Assembly: GCA_004352715.1 (NCBI GenBank)
Contig: SCFE01000116.1
Span: forward strand, 1,280,998 to 1,344,997
Source of the DNA: Hofstenia miamia
Lineage: Eukaryota; Xenacoelomorpha; Acoela
Length of the DNA stretch: 64,000 nucleotides
Direction of reading: 5' to 3'
Position numbers and translations under genes: made by a program. Positions 47,200-57,644 of the stretch are shown one piece after another (the first letter of the stretch is position 1; each line of letters opens with the position of its first letter). Below the pieces are notes generated by a model, which was given only the letters and a program-made list of their open reading frames with translations, was not told where the DNA came from and ran no database searches.

Positions 47200-48130
47200 A
47201 AAACAAAATACAACTACAACAATTCAAAGAGGTGCTGGAAAGACATAAATGAATATTCAGATATGGAGAAATAAGTGTGAGCCAGGTGATAGGTAAAACA
47301 CACAAGATAATTACAATGATGAACAAACCAATAAAACTGCCAGTGAGACAAGTGCCAGAGCAGATGAAGGATGAATACAACAGAATACTCAACAAACTAA
47401 TTGACAATAAAATAATATGACCCAGCAAAAGTCCATATGCAGCACCAACAGTGTTTGTAAAGCAAGGAGACAAGTACAGACTCTGTATAGACTTCTGAAA
47501 ACTGAACAAAGTAACAAAAAAGGACTCATACCCACTTCCTAGAATAGAGGATATGCTATACAAAGCAAGTTAGCACAAATATTTTACATTGATAGATCTA
47601 TGTAAAGTGTATTGGCAAGTCAAAATGAAAGGAAAAGACATTGAAAAGACAGGGTTCATCACTCCATATGGGTTATACAAATGGATATATATATATGGCT
47701 TTTGGCTTATGTAATGAGCTGGCAACTTTTCAAAGATATATAACAAAAGTATTGAAGAACAAGAGACACAAAATGGAGGAAGGCATGAATGTGTCATCAA
47801 TGGCATCATCATAACAAGTGACACTATAGAAGAGCATCTAGAGAAATTGGAAAGGACACTATTGATCCTGGAAAAAGCAGGCTTACAAATTAATGGTAAC
47901 AAATGCAATATATTAAAAGAGAAGGTCATATTCCTAGGATGAGTGATTGAGAAGGAGCTGATATGCATGAAAGATAATGCAAGAGACATTATCTGGAGGA
48001 TAGAGAAGCCAAACAACAAAAAAGACATACAGAGGATAATGGGGTTTTTTAACTACTACAGAATATTTATACCCAACATCACAGGAAAAACTGCCAAGAT
48101 GACGCAGCTAATGAGAAATAATGCAAGCTG
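47200..48130 (+). pseudogene. Gypsy reverse transcriptase, partial and mutated
   Basis: Pieces in order: SPYAAPTVFVKQGDKYRLCI, IEKTGFITPYGLYKWIY, TSDTIEEHLEKLERTLLILE and NKKDIQRIMGFFNYY. Stops (mostly TGA) and frameshifts interrupt it. At the position where copy 58580-59660 has AYIDDIIVTS, this copy has a frameshift and INGIIITS, so the catalytic Asp pair is gone. After LMRNNAS the sequence jumps at about 48120 straight to a purine tract and LTR, so RNase H, integrase and ORF3 are deleted from this element. Confidence 0.8.
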
Positions 48131-48139
48131 AGGAGGGTG

Positions 48140-49133
48140 TGTAGCATAATCCAAAGCATAATGCTGCTAAAAGAAGAGAAGGTTGGATGATTAGTCAGAA
48201 TTAAGATTGAATTATTATTTAGTGAATAAAAACAATTTAAATTTATTTATCATCATTATGTTTGTAAAATGCGACCAAGAAACAATATAGCAAATTAATA
48301 CTTGTTGATGAATAATTAGGCAAAACAAAGGGGCAATAACACTTCCATTATTTTTAGCCATTTTGACAGACAATAAATTCAAATTTTGAACAACAGGTAC
48401 TTTTTGAATTGAACTATAAATAGAGTGGAAATCAATTTGAAAACTGTTGAAGTAAATTCTTTGAAAATCTTATCTTTAGATTTCTTTCAGTTTGCTTATT
48501 ATTAAATGATGTTAATCTAAATGGTAGATGCATTAGTAGTGGCTTGGGCACACATTGGGAGTGATTTGAGGGTCCTTGATCCAAGCCATGAACATGCATT
48601 TACATTAGGGTATGAATAGGAGTTTTTCTCTGTTTAGCTGACTATCAATTCACTCATTCACATGTATTAAATAATCGACTTCAGAGATAAGGCTAGTTAG
48701 CCTGCTGTAAGTTATATCTATATTACATTATCTTGACTACATAGGTGACCAATAAATAGACTGAGCATTTATTGTTATCTAAATTTAAGGTAGGAAGCTG
48801 CAAGTAATTATTTACTATATTTATCTATATTAATTAAAGACAATAGTTTTTAGTAATGGCTGAAGGAATATTTATTAAGCAGCTAGTGACATTGCCAGGT
48901 CGCAAGTACAAAGTTACACATTACAAATTGATTTTAAGTCAGTTACAATCCACTTTTCATACTGAATTCATAGTAACTTATTACTTTTCTTAGTTAATAT
49001 GATAAGTAAGCTTGACAATCTCCTAATTCTCTCCTTCCAATTGAGTGATCATTTTATTAACTTAACTTAATACATGTTAGCCTCTCTAACTGAGTAACTC
49101 ACCACAACTCATTTAGGTGAAAAGTGGAGGATG
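48140..49133 (+). mobile_element. LTR (subfamily A-like), 3' LTR of the deletion derivative, last bases missing
   Basis: Starts TGTAGCATAATCC at 48140 right after the purine tract AAGCTGAGGAGGG. It has CAACAGGTACTTTTTG then CTATAAATAGAG near 48390-48425. It ends AAGTGGAGGATG at about 49133, lacking the final TTACA, and is joined there to an inverted B-type LTR. Confidence 0.65.
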
Positions 49134-50276
49134 GAAGACAGGATCAACACCCAAAGGTTTGCCATGCAGTTCCAGATACACATCAATCAGCTACAACTAC
49201 AAATTGTACTTCATCTTTGCAGTGAAAACCATCAACTGAATTAGTGTGTGAATAGTGAACTCAGTGTGAGGGGACTTGTAACTACTTAAGAGTTTAGTGC
49301 ATTGATTGTTTTTGTTATTATGAATTTGTAAAGATGATTGATTACAGCAACCTGGATGCTTTAGCTTGTTATCAAGCCTTACATGTAATAGCCCTACAGA
49401 TATAGTAATACATGATAGCCCTTTGTACATGTAAACAATCAATGCTGCTGGCAAGAAAACAAATGTGTAAGTCGGCCAAAGGTCTACAATAGGAAACAAT
49501 GAGCAACTTAATTCTACTAATAAATTGATAATGAATGTAATGTAAAAACATGATCTAAATAAAGTCAATACTAAATCACCAATTGTAAGATAACACCATA
49601 ACTGACTGAAATTCATTGATAGGGAAGTAATCATGTAGAACATAATAATTGTAATCATATTAACTGGCAAGCAAAGAAGAATAGGAAAGCTATAATGGTG
49701 AAAAACCCCTATACCTATTTGTAACTTAAAAGCACTGAAAGGTAATTACAACTGTCACCCTCACCACTGTGGAATAGCTGATTGTGAGGCTGCTCCAGCA
49801 TACCTTTAAATGGATGTGGGAACCACCATACAATTACCCCCAGTGCTTGAACATTTAGCTTTCCATAAAATATAAAGTAACCTGACAAGAGAAAAGTAAA
49901 TCCAAACTAAATTCATTCATCAGTAATCTTAACATTTCTAACATATTTATAGCACTTCATAGTAAATAAGCAAATACTCAACGAGTACCTGTTTAATTGA
50001 TTCTTGTTTACAGTTTTGCCTCAGTTTACAGTTCTGCTGATAATTATGCAATATCAGCGTTAATTAGAGTATGCTGTTTGGCCATCTATTTTTTGCCAAA
50101 TACTGTTGAGCATAATTTAAATATAACTGCACAAAACAATTTACAAAATCAAATAATCAATCATATCATGTTTTTATATATTAATTATTATAATCATTTT
50201 AATATTTTTAATCTTTATTTCATCCATTCTTTCTCTCATCTTCACCACACATGATATTTTGATGGATTATGTCACA
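49134..50276 (-). mobile_element. LTR (subfamily B), 3' LTR of the minus-strand ORF3 copy 5
   Basis: On the minus strand it begins TGTGACATAATCC at 50276, after the purine tract of ORF3 copy 5. It matches 44783-45950 and includes AAACAGGTACTCG and GCTATAAATATG near 49990 and 49948. It is truncated at about 49134, where the last ~150 bp expected from 45950-46113 are replaced by the end of the opposing A-type LTR. Confidence 0.7.
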
Positions 50277-50283
50277 CTCCCCC

Positions 50284-53200
50284 TCCAGCATAGCTAATTA
50301 AGGATGCCTACTCATTCTCCATGTACCATTTCAGCTGCCTTCTTAATGATATTATTAGCTTCTTTCATCTCCCAACTGATTTTCTCATATTGCTCTTCTT
50401 TAGTGATTTTGAATACTACATCTTTTTAAGCTGTTAGCATCTTTTTGTGTCTGAAAAATGAAGGGTTCTTCAAAGACTTTGATATCATACACATACTTCT
50501 CAACTCATTAAGTTTTTCATTGAATATTTCATAATGCTTTTGGTATAATCTCAGTCCTTTTATAGCTATCATCAATGTCATAATTGCATCGATTCTGCTA
50601 GTATGTGCTAGATCAGGATGAATTGTTGTGTTCAGGTAAAAGAACTCATATGTTGATCTTAGTGACTTTGATATTGATGCTCCGTCATAGAAAGCACTTC
50701 TATTTTCCATAACTTCTTCTTCACTGATGTCTTCTGGGTCATCATCATAGTGATGATTTCTACATGCTGCATTACATCATAATACCAGTATTGCAAGCTC
50801 CGTAATTCTCCCCACACAATGTCATTTATCCCTGAGAATAATATTACTGTCTGTGTGGATCATTTCTCAATTTCACTCCAGACTTTTTGTATTTGCTTGT
50901 GTTACTTGTTATCATTCTTTAATAAGGTTTCTTCAGATTTTCTGTATTGCTTGTCATTTACGATCTGCTCTGCTGTTTGTTGGTTATTAACATAACTGTT
51001 TTCTTCATGCCACATTGCCTTAGCTGCCTTTTTGTCTTTTAATCTCCATGTTGGCAACAACATTGGTATGAAAATTGTTGGTGGCGGTGTACATTTCAAA
51101 AGCATTGTCATAGTCTTTTCTTCTATGGCTTTATATGTGCCCTGCATTTCTGCTGTTGTTGCCATCCCAAACGTCACTGGATAATTGTTTTTAGCTTTCT
51201 TAATATTCTCCCAGAATATGTTTGTTAATCCATTCTTCATTAAATTCTCGCCGTTTCCAATCTTATTACCATTTTCAAGGTGATACATTCAATATCCACA
51301 GCTATTTGATTCTGTGGTTGCAACATTTCATCAATTTCCTTCTGTGTGAACACCTCTGTACACAATATTTTAATTAACGATTTTGTTTCACATTCATACA
51401 CCTCTCTGAATATTCTTTGCACGATATTGTTTGTCTTTGAGGTGATGCATTTGATATCCACTGTGATTTGATTTTGCAGCTCTAGTAATTCATCAATTTC
51501 TTGTCTTGTGCACAGTACTTTAATTAGTGATTTGGTCTCTCGTTCATAAACCTCGCCAAATATTCTTTGTACTATATTGTTCTTTCGTTCTCTTCGCACC
51601 GTGATCTCTACCAACAATCTTTCATCATCTGTATCCACCCATGAAAGCTCACTTAGCTCTTGCTCACCCCATTACTCTTTGAGTATTAGGAGTTAAAGCA
51701 ATGTCTGTTGATTGCAACAATATTTCTTCGATTTCCATTTCCTCTTTACTTTTGCTCACCATTTCAATGATTTCGATAGGACAGTTTTTTCCTTCTTTTC
51801 TCATTGTTTCTGACGGTTTTATAATTTTAGTGTATGCACATTGGGGATAATCTTTGAGGTATTTTCTTATCTCTTTCATTATCACCTCATGTACTTTCTT
51901 CTCCTCTACTAACTTTACTGTTTGTAGTGTATCTGCATGTTCTCTCCTCATGATATTTCATGTTGTAAGCCAAGGTTGAAATTTAAGTGCCCGTAATTTC
52001 GTGTTCAAGTTTGCTCCCCACATATACTTCTTCATTTCGTCCATGAGTATATCAATTTCACTTGGACAAATGCCTGTTTTATTAGCGAGTTCTATCACAC
52101 TTGGTCTTCCCAATGTATGTTGTTGCGTCAATAGTCTTGTGAAGTGTTTTTCAAATCTTTGCTGCACTTTTTTCGTAGGTGATAGAGGTAAGATTTCAAC
52201 ATTCTGCAACAGCCATTGTTTTATGTTTGTGGGAATGGGTGCAATAGAGATTTCGTATTTCTTGTGTCTGGCTATTTGTCTCCATTCTTTTCTCATTATC
52301 AGCAGCACCAATTTTTCATTACTGGTTAATGCAATCACTAATATCCATATCACTGTTCTGGCCCTGATTTTGGGTGCATTAATTTCTTCAAACAATTGTG
52401 TTTTGAAATTTCATTTGGCTTCCATTTCACATGCTTGTTTAGTTTCATACAATATCGCTTCTATGCTTTTGTGATATTTTTTCATTGGTGACCTTATAGT
52501 GATCCATTCCTAATAATTCCATTGTTCTTCTTTGGTCCTACCTTACTATTGCAATATTTTTTCTAAGTGTTCAGGCGTCTGGTTCAAATTACATTTGAGA
52601 AATATATTACCAGTTTCTTCTAAGTTTTCGTCCATTCCTAATAATTCCATTGTTCTTGTTTGGTAGTACATGTTGATTGCAATCTTCGGTTCTACCATAA
52701 TTTTTTGTGCTGGAGCCATTTTGTTAATCTGTAGATCTATCCTTATGAGCTCAGATATTCTTAGTTTTCCACTATTCAACGTGAATAGGTTGTCTAATGT
52801 TATCTCCATTTCTTTTATAAACCTCGGAATCTCCTCTTCTTTTTGAGTAACCACGATTATTACTCTTGTTTTATACTTTTTAGCTATCTTCAGCATTTCC
52901 TCTATATTCGATTGAAGTTTCTTTGATCCAATTTCACTATTTTTCACAAAATATACCAATGTTAAATGCTTTTTGTCCAGATTCACCTGTTCGCACTCTG
53001 CTATAATTCTGTCTCTGTTTTTTGTTAATTTCTGTACATCTTTTAATGTGAATTGTTCATTGAACGTGATGTGTACCGTGATCTTAAAGTAAGGTCTGTT
53101 AAATTGTTCTTTCATCTCCGTTGTGTATGCTATTATCGTATTACATGTGGGATGATTCTTCTTATTGATTACTATCGGAATTGCATAACTCTCATTTTCC

Positions 53201-54212
53201 TTAGTGGACGTACTTCCTCTTATTAATCAATTTGTTTCTGGTTACAAATTGTCGTATGAGTTGTATCTCATCTTTCTGTTAGCAATAAAGTAGGGGTGGA
53301 TCCTTTCTTTTCCTATTTTAGTCATTCAACTTTCTCTCTCTTCTGATCGTGACAATTTTGTTGTAGTAGATGTTTGTCAGTATGAGAATATACCAGAGTT
53401 TGTTGTTGTGGGGAGTGAACTTGTTGAAGGTATTTCTGATATGTCCATGTCGGAGTCATCACTTATAGGCTGTGTTTCCCAATCTTTCATGGTAATCGAT
53501 GCTGTTTCCTCTTTGCCCTTTAATTGGCATCAATTACTGGTTGATGCTGTTTCCTCTTTGCTCTTTAGTTGGCATTGAGTACTACTGGATGTTGAAGAGG
53601 AGTGTGCATAATTTGGTGTTTCCAACCTCATGCTCTTTAATTGGTGATCAGTGTCATGCTGATGGCCTTTGCTTACCTGCTGCCCTTTACTTGACATTTG
53701 GTAGAGGGTGATCTTTCCTTTGTTATCTCCATCCTCATACCCTTTAATTGGTAATCAGATTGAGGAGACTTCCTTCTTATTCTTCTCTTATTTGTTGGCG
53801 TCGTCATATGCTCCATCATCATACCCTTTAATTGGCAATCCATTGTGAAGACCTAGTTTTGGTAGTAGAACTCGTTGACGTTTCCTCCATCCTCACGTCC
53901 TTTAATTGATGATCAGATTGCAGAGTCTTCTTTCTTCTTACCCTCCTGGCTTTCATTGGTGATCGTGGTGCCGTTCATTTCATTTTTCCGAAATTCAGTT
54001 ACTAAATTAATATCCCATATTTCGGGGTTATATCTCGTTTTATTTTTTACTGCCCACTGGGGCATTATTCTTCTCTCAACTTCCGGTTCCCCTCTTTTGG
54101 GTCTATATTCCTCTTGGAATTCTTCCTCGTGTACACTGTTCAATTCATCCATTTCAGCATATATGCCATCATCAACTTGTACGATTTTAAATTCTGCATG
54201 TTTATCAAGCAT
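50284..54212 (-). pseudogene. ORF3 copy 5: fullest copy of an unrecognised ~1,300-codon retroelement ORF
   Basis: The ATG at 54212-54210 overlaps the pol stop (ATGCTTGA). Order of readable parts: 54212-53913 (MLDKHAEFKIVQVDDGIYAE, acidic); 53880-53420 short repeats around QLKG; 53115-52546 (NEQFTLKDVQKL, then VEPKIAINMYYQTRTMELL); 52395-51958 (NKTGICPSEIDILMDEMKKY, then RALKFQPWLTT); 51951-51664; 51638-51240 with a ~150-bp internal tandem duplication; 51288-50902 (FGMATTAEMQGTYKAIEEKT); 50860-50770 (VILFSGINDIVWGELRSLQY); 50710-50426 (LAHTSRIDAIMTLMIAIKGL). It has several stops and frameshifts. Lys/Glu-rich, with no signal peptide or membrane helix seen, so it does not look like an envelope protein. 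Candidate DEDDh motifs: D-I-E at 51288-51296 and H-x4-D at 50588-50605. The rest matches no family I know. Confidence 0.7.
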
Positions 54213-55036
54213 TACTTGCTCTATATTTACCGTTGCTCATTTTAGATTTTGAAAATGTAATATTCTCCTGTCATTAATTTTATAGTTATTATTGGGTAGT
54301 GTTTGCGTAATTGTGAATGACCCTGACCACTGTGTTTTAAGTTTTCTAACTTGGTTCACATCTTGTGTTCTCATTAGAGTATGTGTAAACCTTGTCCCCT
54401 ACCTGGTGTGGTGCGCCATATATCTTTTTATTGAAATTTCTTTCTTGTCTTATCACAGACTTTTTCATATTGTGACACATTGCCTCGTGAATCCCTGTTA
54501 TCTGATCTTTAATTTTCCTTATGTATTCATTGTCTGGTTTCTCGGAATATGTATGGTATTGCATTGATATCGGTGTTGTCACCTCTCTACCATACATGGC
54601 TTTATATGGAGTCATCCCCATTGTTGAATGCACTGAAGTATTGTAAAAATATTCCACTATTTCTATAACTTCTCTCCAGTCTCTACCTACAATTCTTGAT
54701 GTTAATACTCATATTAATTTAATCATCGTCCTATTTAATCTTTCCACAGCTCTATTTACCTGTGGATGGTACGCCATTGTGTTTTCAGTTAATATTTCCA
54801 TCAATTTAGCCATCTCCTCAAACAATTTACTTTCGAATTGTACTCCTCTGTCCGATATTATTGTTTGCATTGGTCTGAACTTTAAAATCCATTCTTTCAT
54901 GATTTTGTCAGATACTATTTTTGCCGTCATTGAATCTAATGGTATCATACGAGCATATTTTGTGAAATTATCAACCAATACCAATATATACTGATATCCC
55001 TCATCATCCTGTGATAATTTTTCCAGATCTACATGC
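54213..55036 (-). pseudogene. Gypsy integrase core and C-terminal region
   Basis: 54984-54709 encodes the catalytic core: LVDNFTKYARMIPL (first Asp), TIISDRGVQFES (second Asp) and YHPQVNRAVERLNRTM (Glu). The second Asp and the Glu are separated by exactly 35 residues, the DD35E spacing. The usual G-Q after HPQ is replaced by N-R-A. 54657-54346 continues with EYFYNTSVHSTMGMTPYKAM and the GPY/F-type HQVGDKVYTYS. The frames break near 54715 (a TGA) and near 54345. The upstream part is in the gap 55037-56036. Its end overlaps the ORF3 start by 8 nt. Confidence 0.85.
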
Positions 55037-56036
55037 NNNNNNNNNNNNNNNNNNNNNNNNNNNNNNNNNNNNNNNNNNNNNNNNNNNNNNNNNNNNNNNN
55101 NNNNNNNNNNNNNNNNNNNNNNNNNNNNNNNNNNNNNNNNNNNNNNNNNNNNNNNNNNNNNNNNNNNNNNNNNNNNNNNNNNNNNNNNNNNNNNNNNNNN
55201 NNNNNNNNNNNNNNNNNNNNNNNNNNNNNNNNNNNNNNNNNNNNNNNNNNNNNNNNNNNNNNNNNNNNNNNNNNNNNNNNNNNNNNNNNNNNNNNNNNNN
55301 NNNNNNNNNNNNNNNNNNNNNNNNNNNNNNNNNNNNNNNNNNNNNNNNNNNNNNNNNNNNNNNNNNNNNNNNNNNNNNNNNNNNNNNNNNNNNNNNNNNN
55401 NNNNNNNNNNNNNNNNNNNNNNNNNNNNNNNNNNNNNNNNNNNNNNNNNNNNNNNNNNNNNNNNNNNNNNNNNNNNNNNNNNNNNNNNNNNNNNNNNNNN
55501 NNNNNNNNNNNNNNNNNNNNNNNNNNNNNNNNNNNNNNNNNNNNNNNNNNNNNNNNNNNNNNNNNNNNNNNNNNNNNNNNNNNNNNNNNNNNNNNNNNNN
55601 NNNNNNNNNNNNNNNNNNNNNNNNNNNNNNNNNNNNNNNNNNNNNNNNNNNNNNNNNNNNNNNNNNNNNNNNNNNNNNNNNNNNNNNNNNNNNNNNNNNN
55701 NNNNNNNNNNNNNNNNNNNNNNNNNNNNNNNNNNNNNNNNNNNNNNNNNNNNNNNNNNNNNNNNNNNNNNNNNNNNNNNNNNNNNNNNNNNNNNNNNNNN
55801 NNNNNNNNNNNNNNNNNNNNNNNNNNNNNNNNNNNNNNNNNNNNNNNNNNNNNNNNNNNNNNNNNNNNNNNNNNNNNNNNNNNNNNNNNNNNNNNNNNNN
55901 NNNNNNNNNNNNNNNNNNNNNNNNNNNNNNNNNNNNNNNNNNNNNNNNNNNNNNNNNNNNNNNNNNNNNNNNNNNNNNNNNNNNNNNNNNNNNNNNNNNN
56001 NNNNNNNNNNNNNNNNNNNNNNNNNNNNNNNNNNNN
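55037..56036. other. Assembly gap (1000 N)
   Basis: Exactly 1000 N between integrase (minus) and the end of an A-type LTR. True size unknown. Confidence 0.95.
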
Positions 56037-56055
56037 GCTTTTGGGTGATGCTACA
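56037..56055 (-). mobile_element. Terminal 19 bp of an A-type LTR nested in ORF3 copy 6
   Basis: TTTTGGGTGATGCTACA on the plus strand matches the ends of the LTRs at 4397, 9948 and 17042. Immediately after it, ORF3 sequence resumes in the region homologous to about 52995. The first four bases after the end are TAAT; the other flank is in the gap. Confidence 0.65.
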
Positions 56056-57265
56056 TAATTTTCTCTCTGTTTTTCGTTAATTTCTGTACATCTTTCAATG
56101 TGAATTGTTTGTGAATGTGATGTGTACCGTGCTTTTAAAGTAAGGTCTTTTAAATTGTTCTTTCATCTCTGCTGTGTACGCTATTATCATATTACATGTG
56201 GGACGATTCTTCTTATCAATTACTATCAGAATTGCATAACTCTCATTTTCCTTCATGGACGTACTTCCTCTTATTAATCACTTTGTTTCTGGTGACAAAT
56301 TGTCGTATGAGTTGTATCTCATCTTTCTGTTAGCGATAAAGTAGGGGTGGATCCTTTCTTTTCCTATTTTAGTCATTCAACTTTCTCTCTCTTCTGATCA
56401 CAACGATTTTGTTGTAGTAGATGTTTGTTGGTATGAGAATATACCTGAGCTTGTTGTTGTGGGGAGTGAACTTGTTGAAGGTATTTCTGATATGTCCATG
56501 TCAGAGTCATCACTTATAGGCTGTGTTTCCCAATCTTTCATGGTAATTGATGCTGTTTCCTCTTTGCCCTTTAATTGAAATCGAGTACTGGTTGATGCTG
56601 TTTCCTCTTTGCTCTTTAGTTGGCATTGAGTACTACTGGATGTTGAAGAGGAGTGTGCATAATTTGGTGTTTCCAACCTCATGCTCTTTAATTGGTGATC
56701 AGTGTCATGCTGATGGCCTTTGCTTACCTGCTGCCCTTTACTTGACATTTGGTAGAGGGTGATCTTTCCTTTGTTATCTCCATCCTCATACCCTTTAATT
56801 GGTAATCAGATTGCGGAGCTCGTCTTCTTACTTGTCGTCTCTTATTACTAGGTGGCGAATTCTCCATTGTCATGCCCTTTAATTGGCAATTGGATTGCAA
56901 AGACCTAGTTTTGGTAGTAGAACTCGTCAACATTTCCTCCATCCTCACGCCCTTTAATTGACAATCAGATTGTGGAGTCTTCTTTCTTCTTACCCTCCTG
57001 GCTTTCATCAGTGATAGTGGTGTCGTTCATTTCATTTTTCCCAAATTCAGTTACTAAATTAATATCCCATATTTTGGCGGTTATATCTCATTTTATTTTT
57101 TACTGCCCTCTGTGGCATTATTCTTCTCTTGACTTCCAGTTCCCCTCTTTCAGGTCTATATTCCCCTTGGAATTCTTCCTCATGTACACTGTTCAATTCA
57201 TCCATTTCAGCATATATGCCATCATCAACTTGTACGATTTTAAATTCTGCATGTTTATCAAGCAT
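56056..57265 (-). pseudogene. ORF3 copy 6, N-terminal part with QLKG repeats
   Basis: The ATG at 57265-57263 again overlaps the pol stop. 57265-57059 encodes the acidic N-terminus (MLDKHAEFKIVQVDDGIYAE, DELNSVHEEEFQGEYRPERG). 57008-56724 and 56748-56398 hold at least seven degenerate repeats: CQLKGVRME, CQLKGMTME, YQLKGMRME, CQVKGSRQ, HQLKSMRLE, CQLKSKEE and FQLKGKEE, in a Ser/Thr/Lys-rich setting. The copy runs to 56056, where an LTR end and a gap truncate it. 56056-56390 matches 52995-53390 of copy 5. The N-terminal open pieces are longer here than in copy 5, so this copy best shows the repeat region. Confidence 0.65.
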
Positions 57266-57644
57266 TACTTGCTCTCAGTTTCCTAACTTGGTTCACGTCT
57301 TGTGTTCTCATTAGAGTGTATGCATAAACCTTTTCCCCTACCCAGTGTGGTTTGTCATATATCTTTTTATTGAAATTTCTTTCTTGTCTTATCACAGACT
57401 TTTTTGTATTGCGCCACATTGCTTTGTGAATCCCAGTTATCTGATCTTTAATTTTCCTTATGTATTCATTGTCTGGTTTCTTGGAATACATATGGTATTG
57501 CATTGATATCAGTGTTGCCGCCTCTCTACCATGCATGGCTTTATACGGAGTCATCCCTGTTGTTGAATGCACTGAAGTATTGTAAAAATATTCCACTATT
57601 TCTATCACTTCTCTCCAGTCTCTACCTCCAACTCTTGATGTTAA
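57258..57644 (-). pseudogene. Gypsy integrase C-terminal region (second minus copy)
   Basis: An open frame from the gap edge: LTSRVGGRDWREVIEIVEYF, NTSVHSTTGMTPYKAMHGRE and KPHWVGEKVYAY (GPY/F-like module), ending RASNA and TGA at 57260-57258. It is about 90% similar to the copy at 54213-54720 but has a deletion before RASNA. The catalytic core lies in the gap. Confidence 0.8.

Noticed and set aside
50284-54212. ORF3 as a retroviral-type envelope gene
   Set aside because: It is in the env position, but I see no signal peptide, membrane anchor, cysteine pattern or cleavage site, and its composition is that of a soluble charged protein.
55011-56058. Long ORFs crossing the N runs (also at 57258-58804, 60174-61343 and 30716-31051)
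   Set aside because: They consist almost wholly of N translated as X. Only the real sequence at their ends was used.
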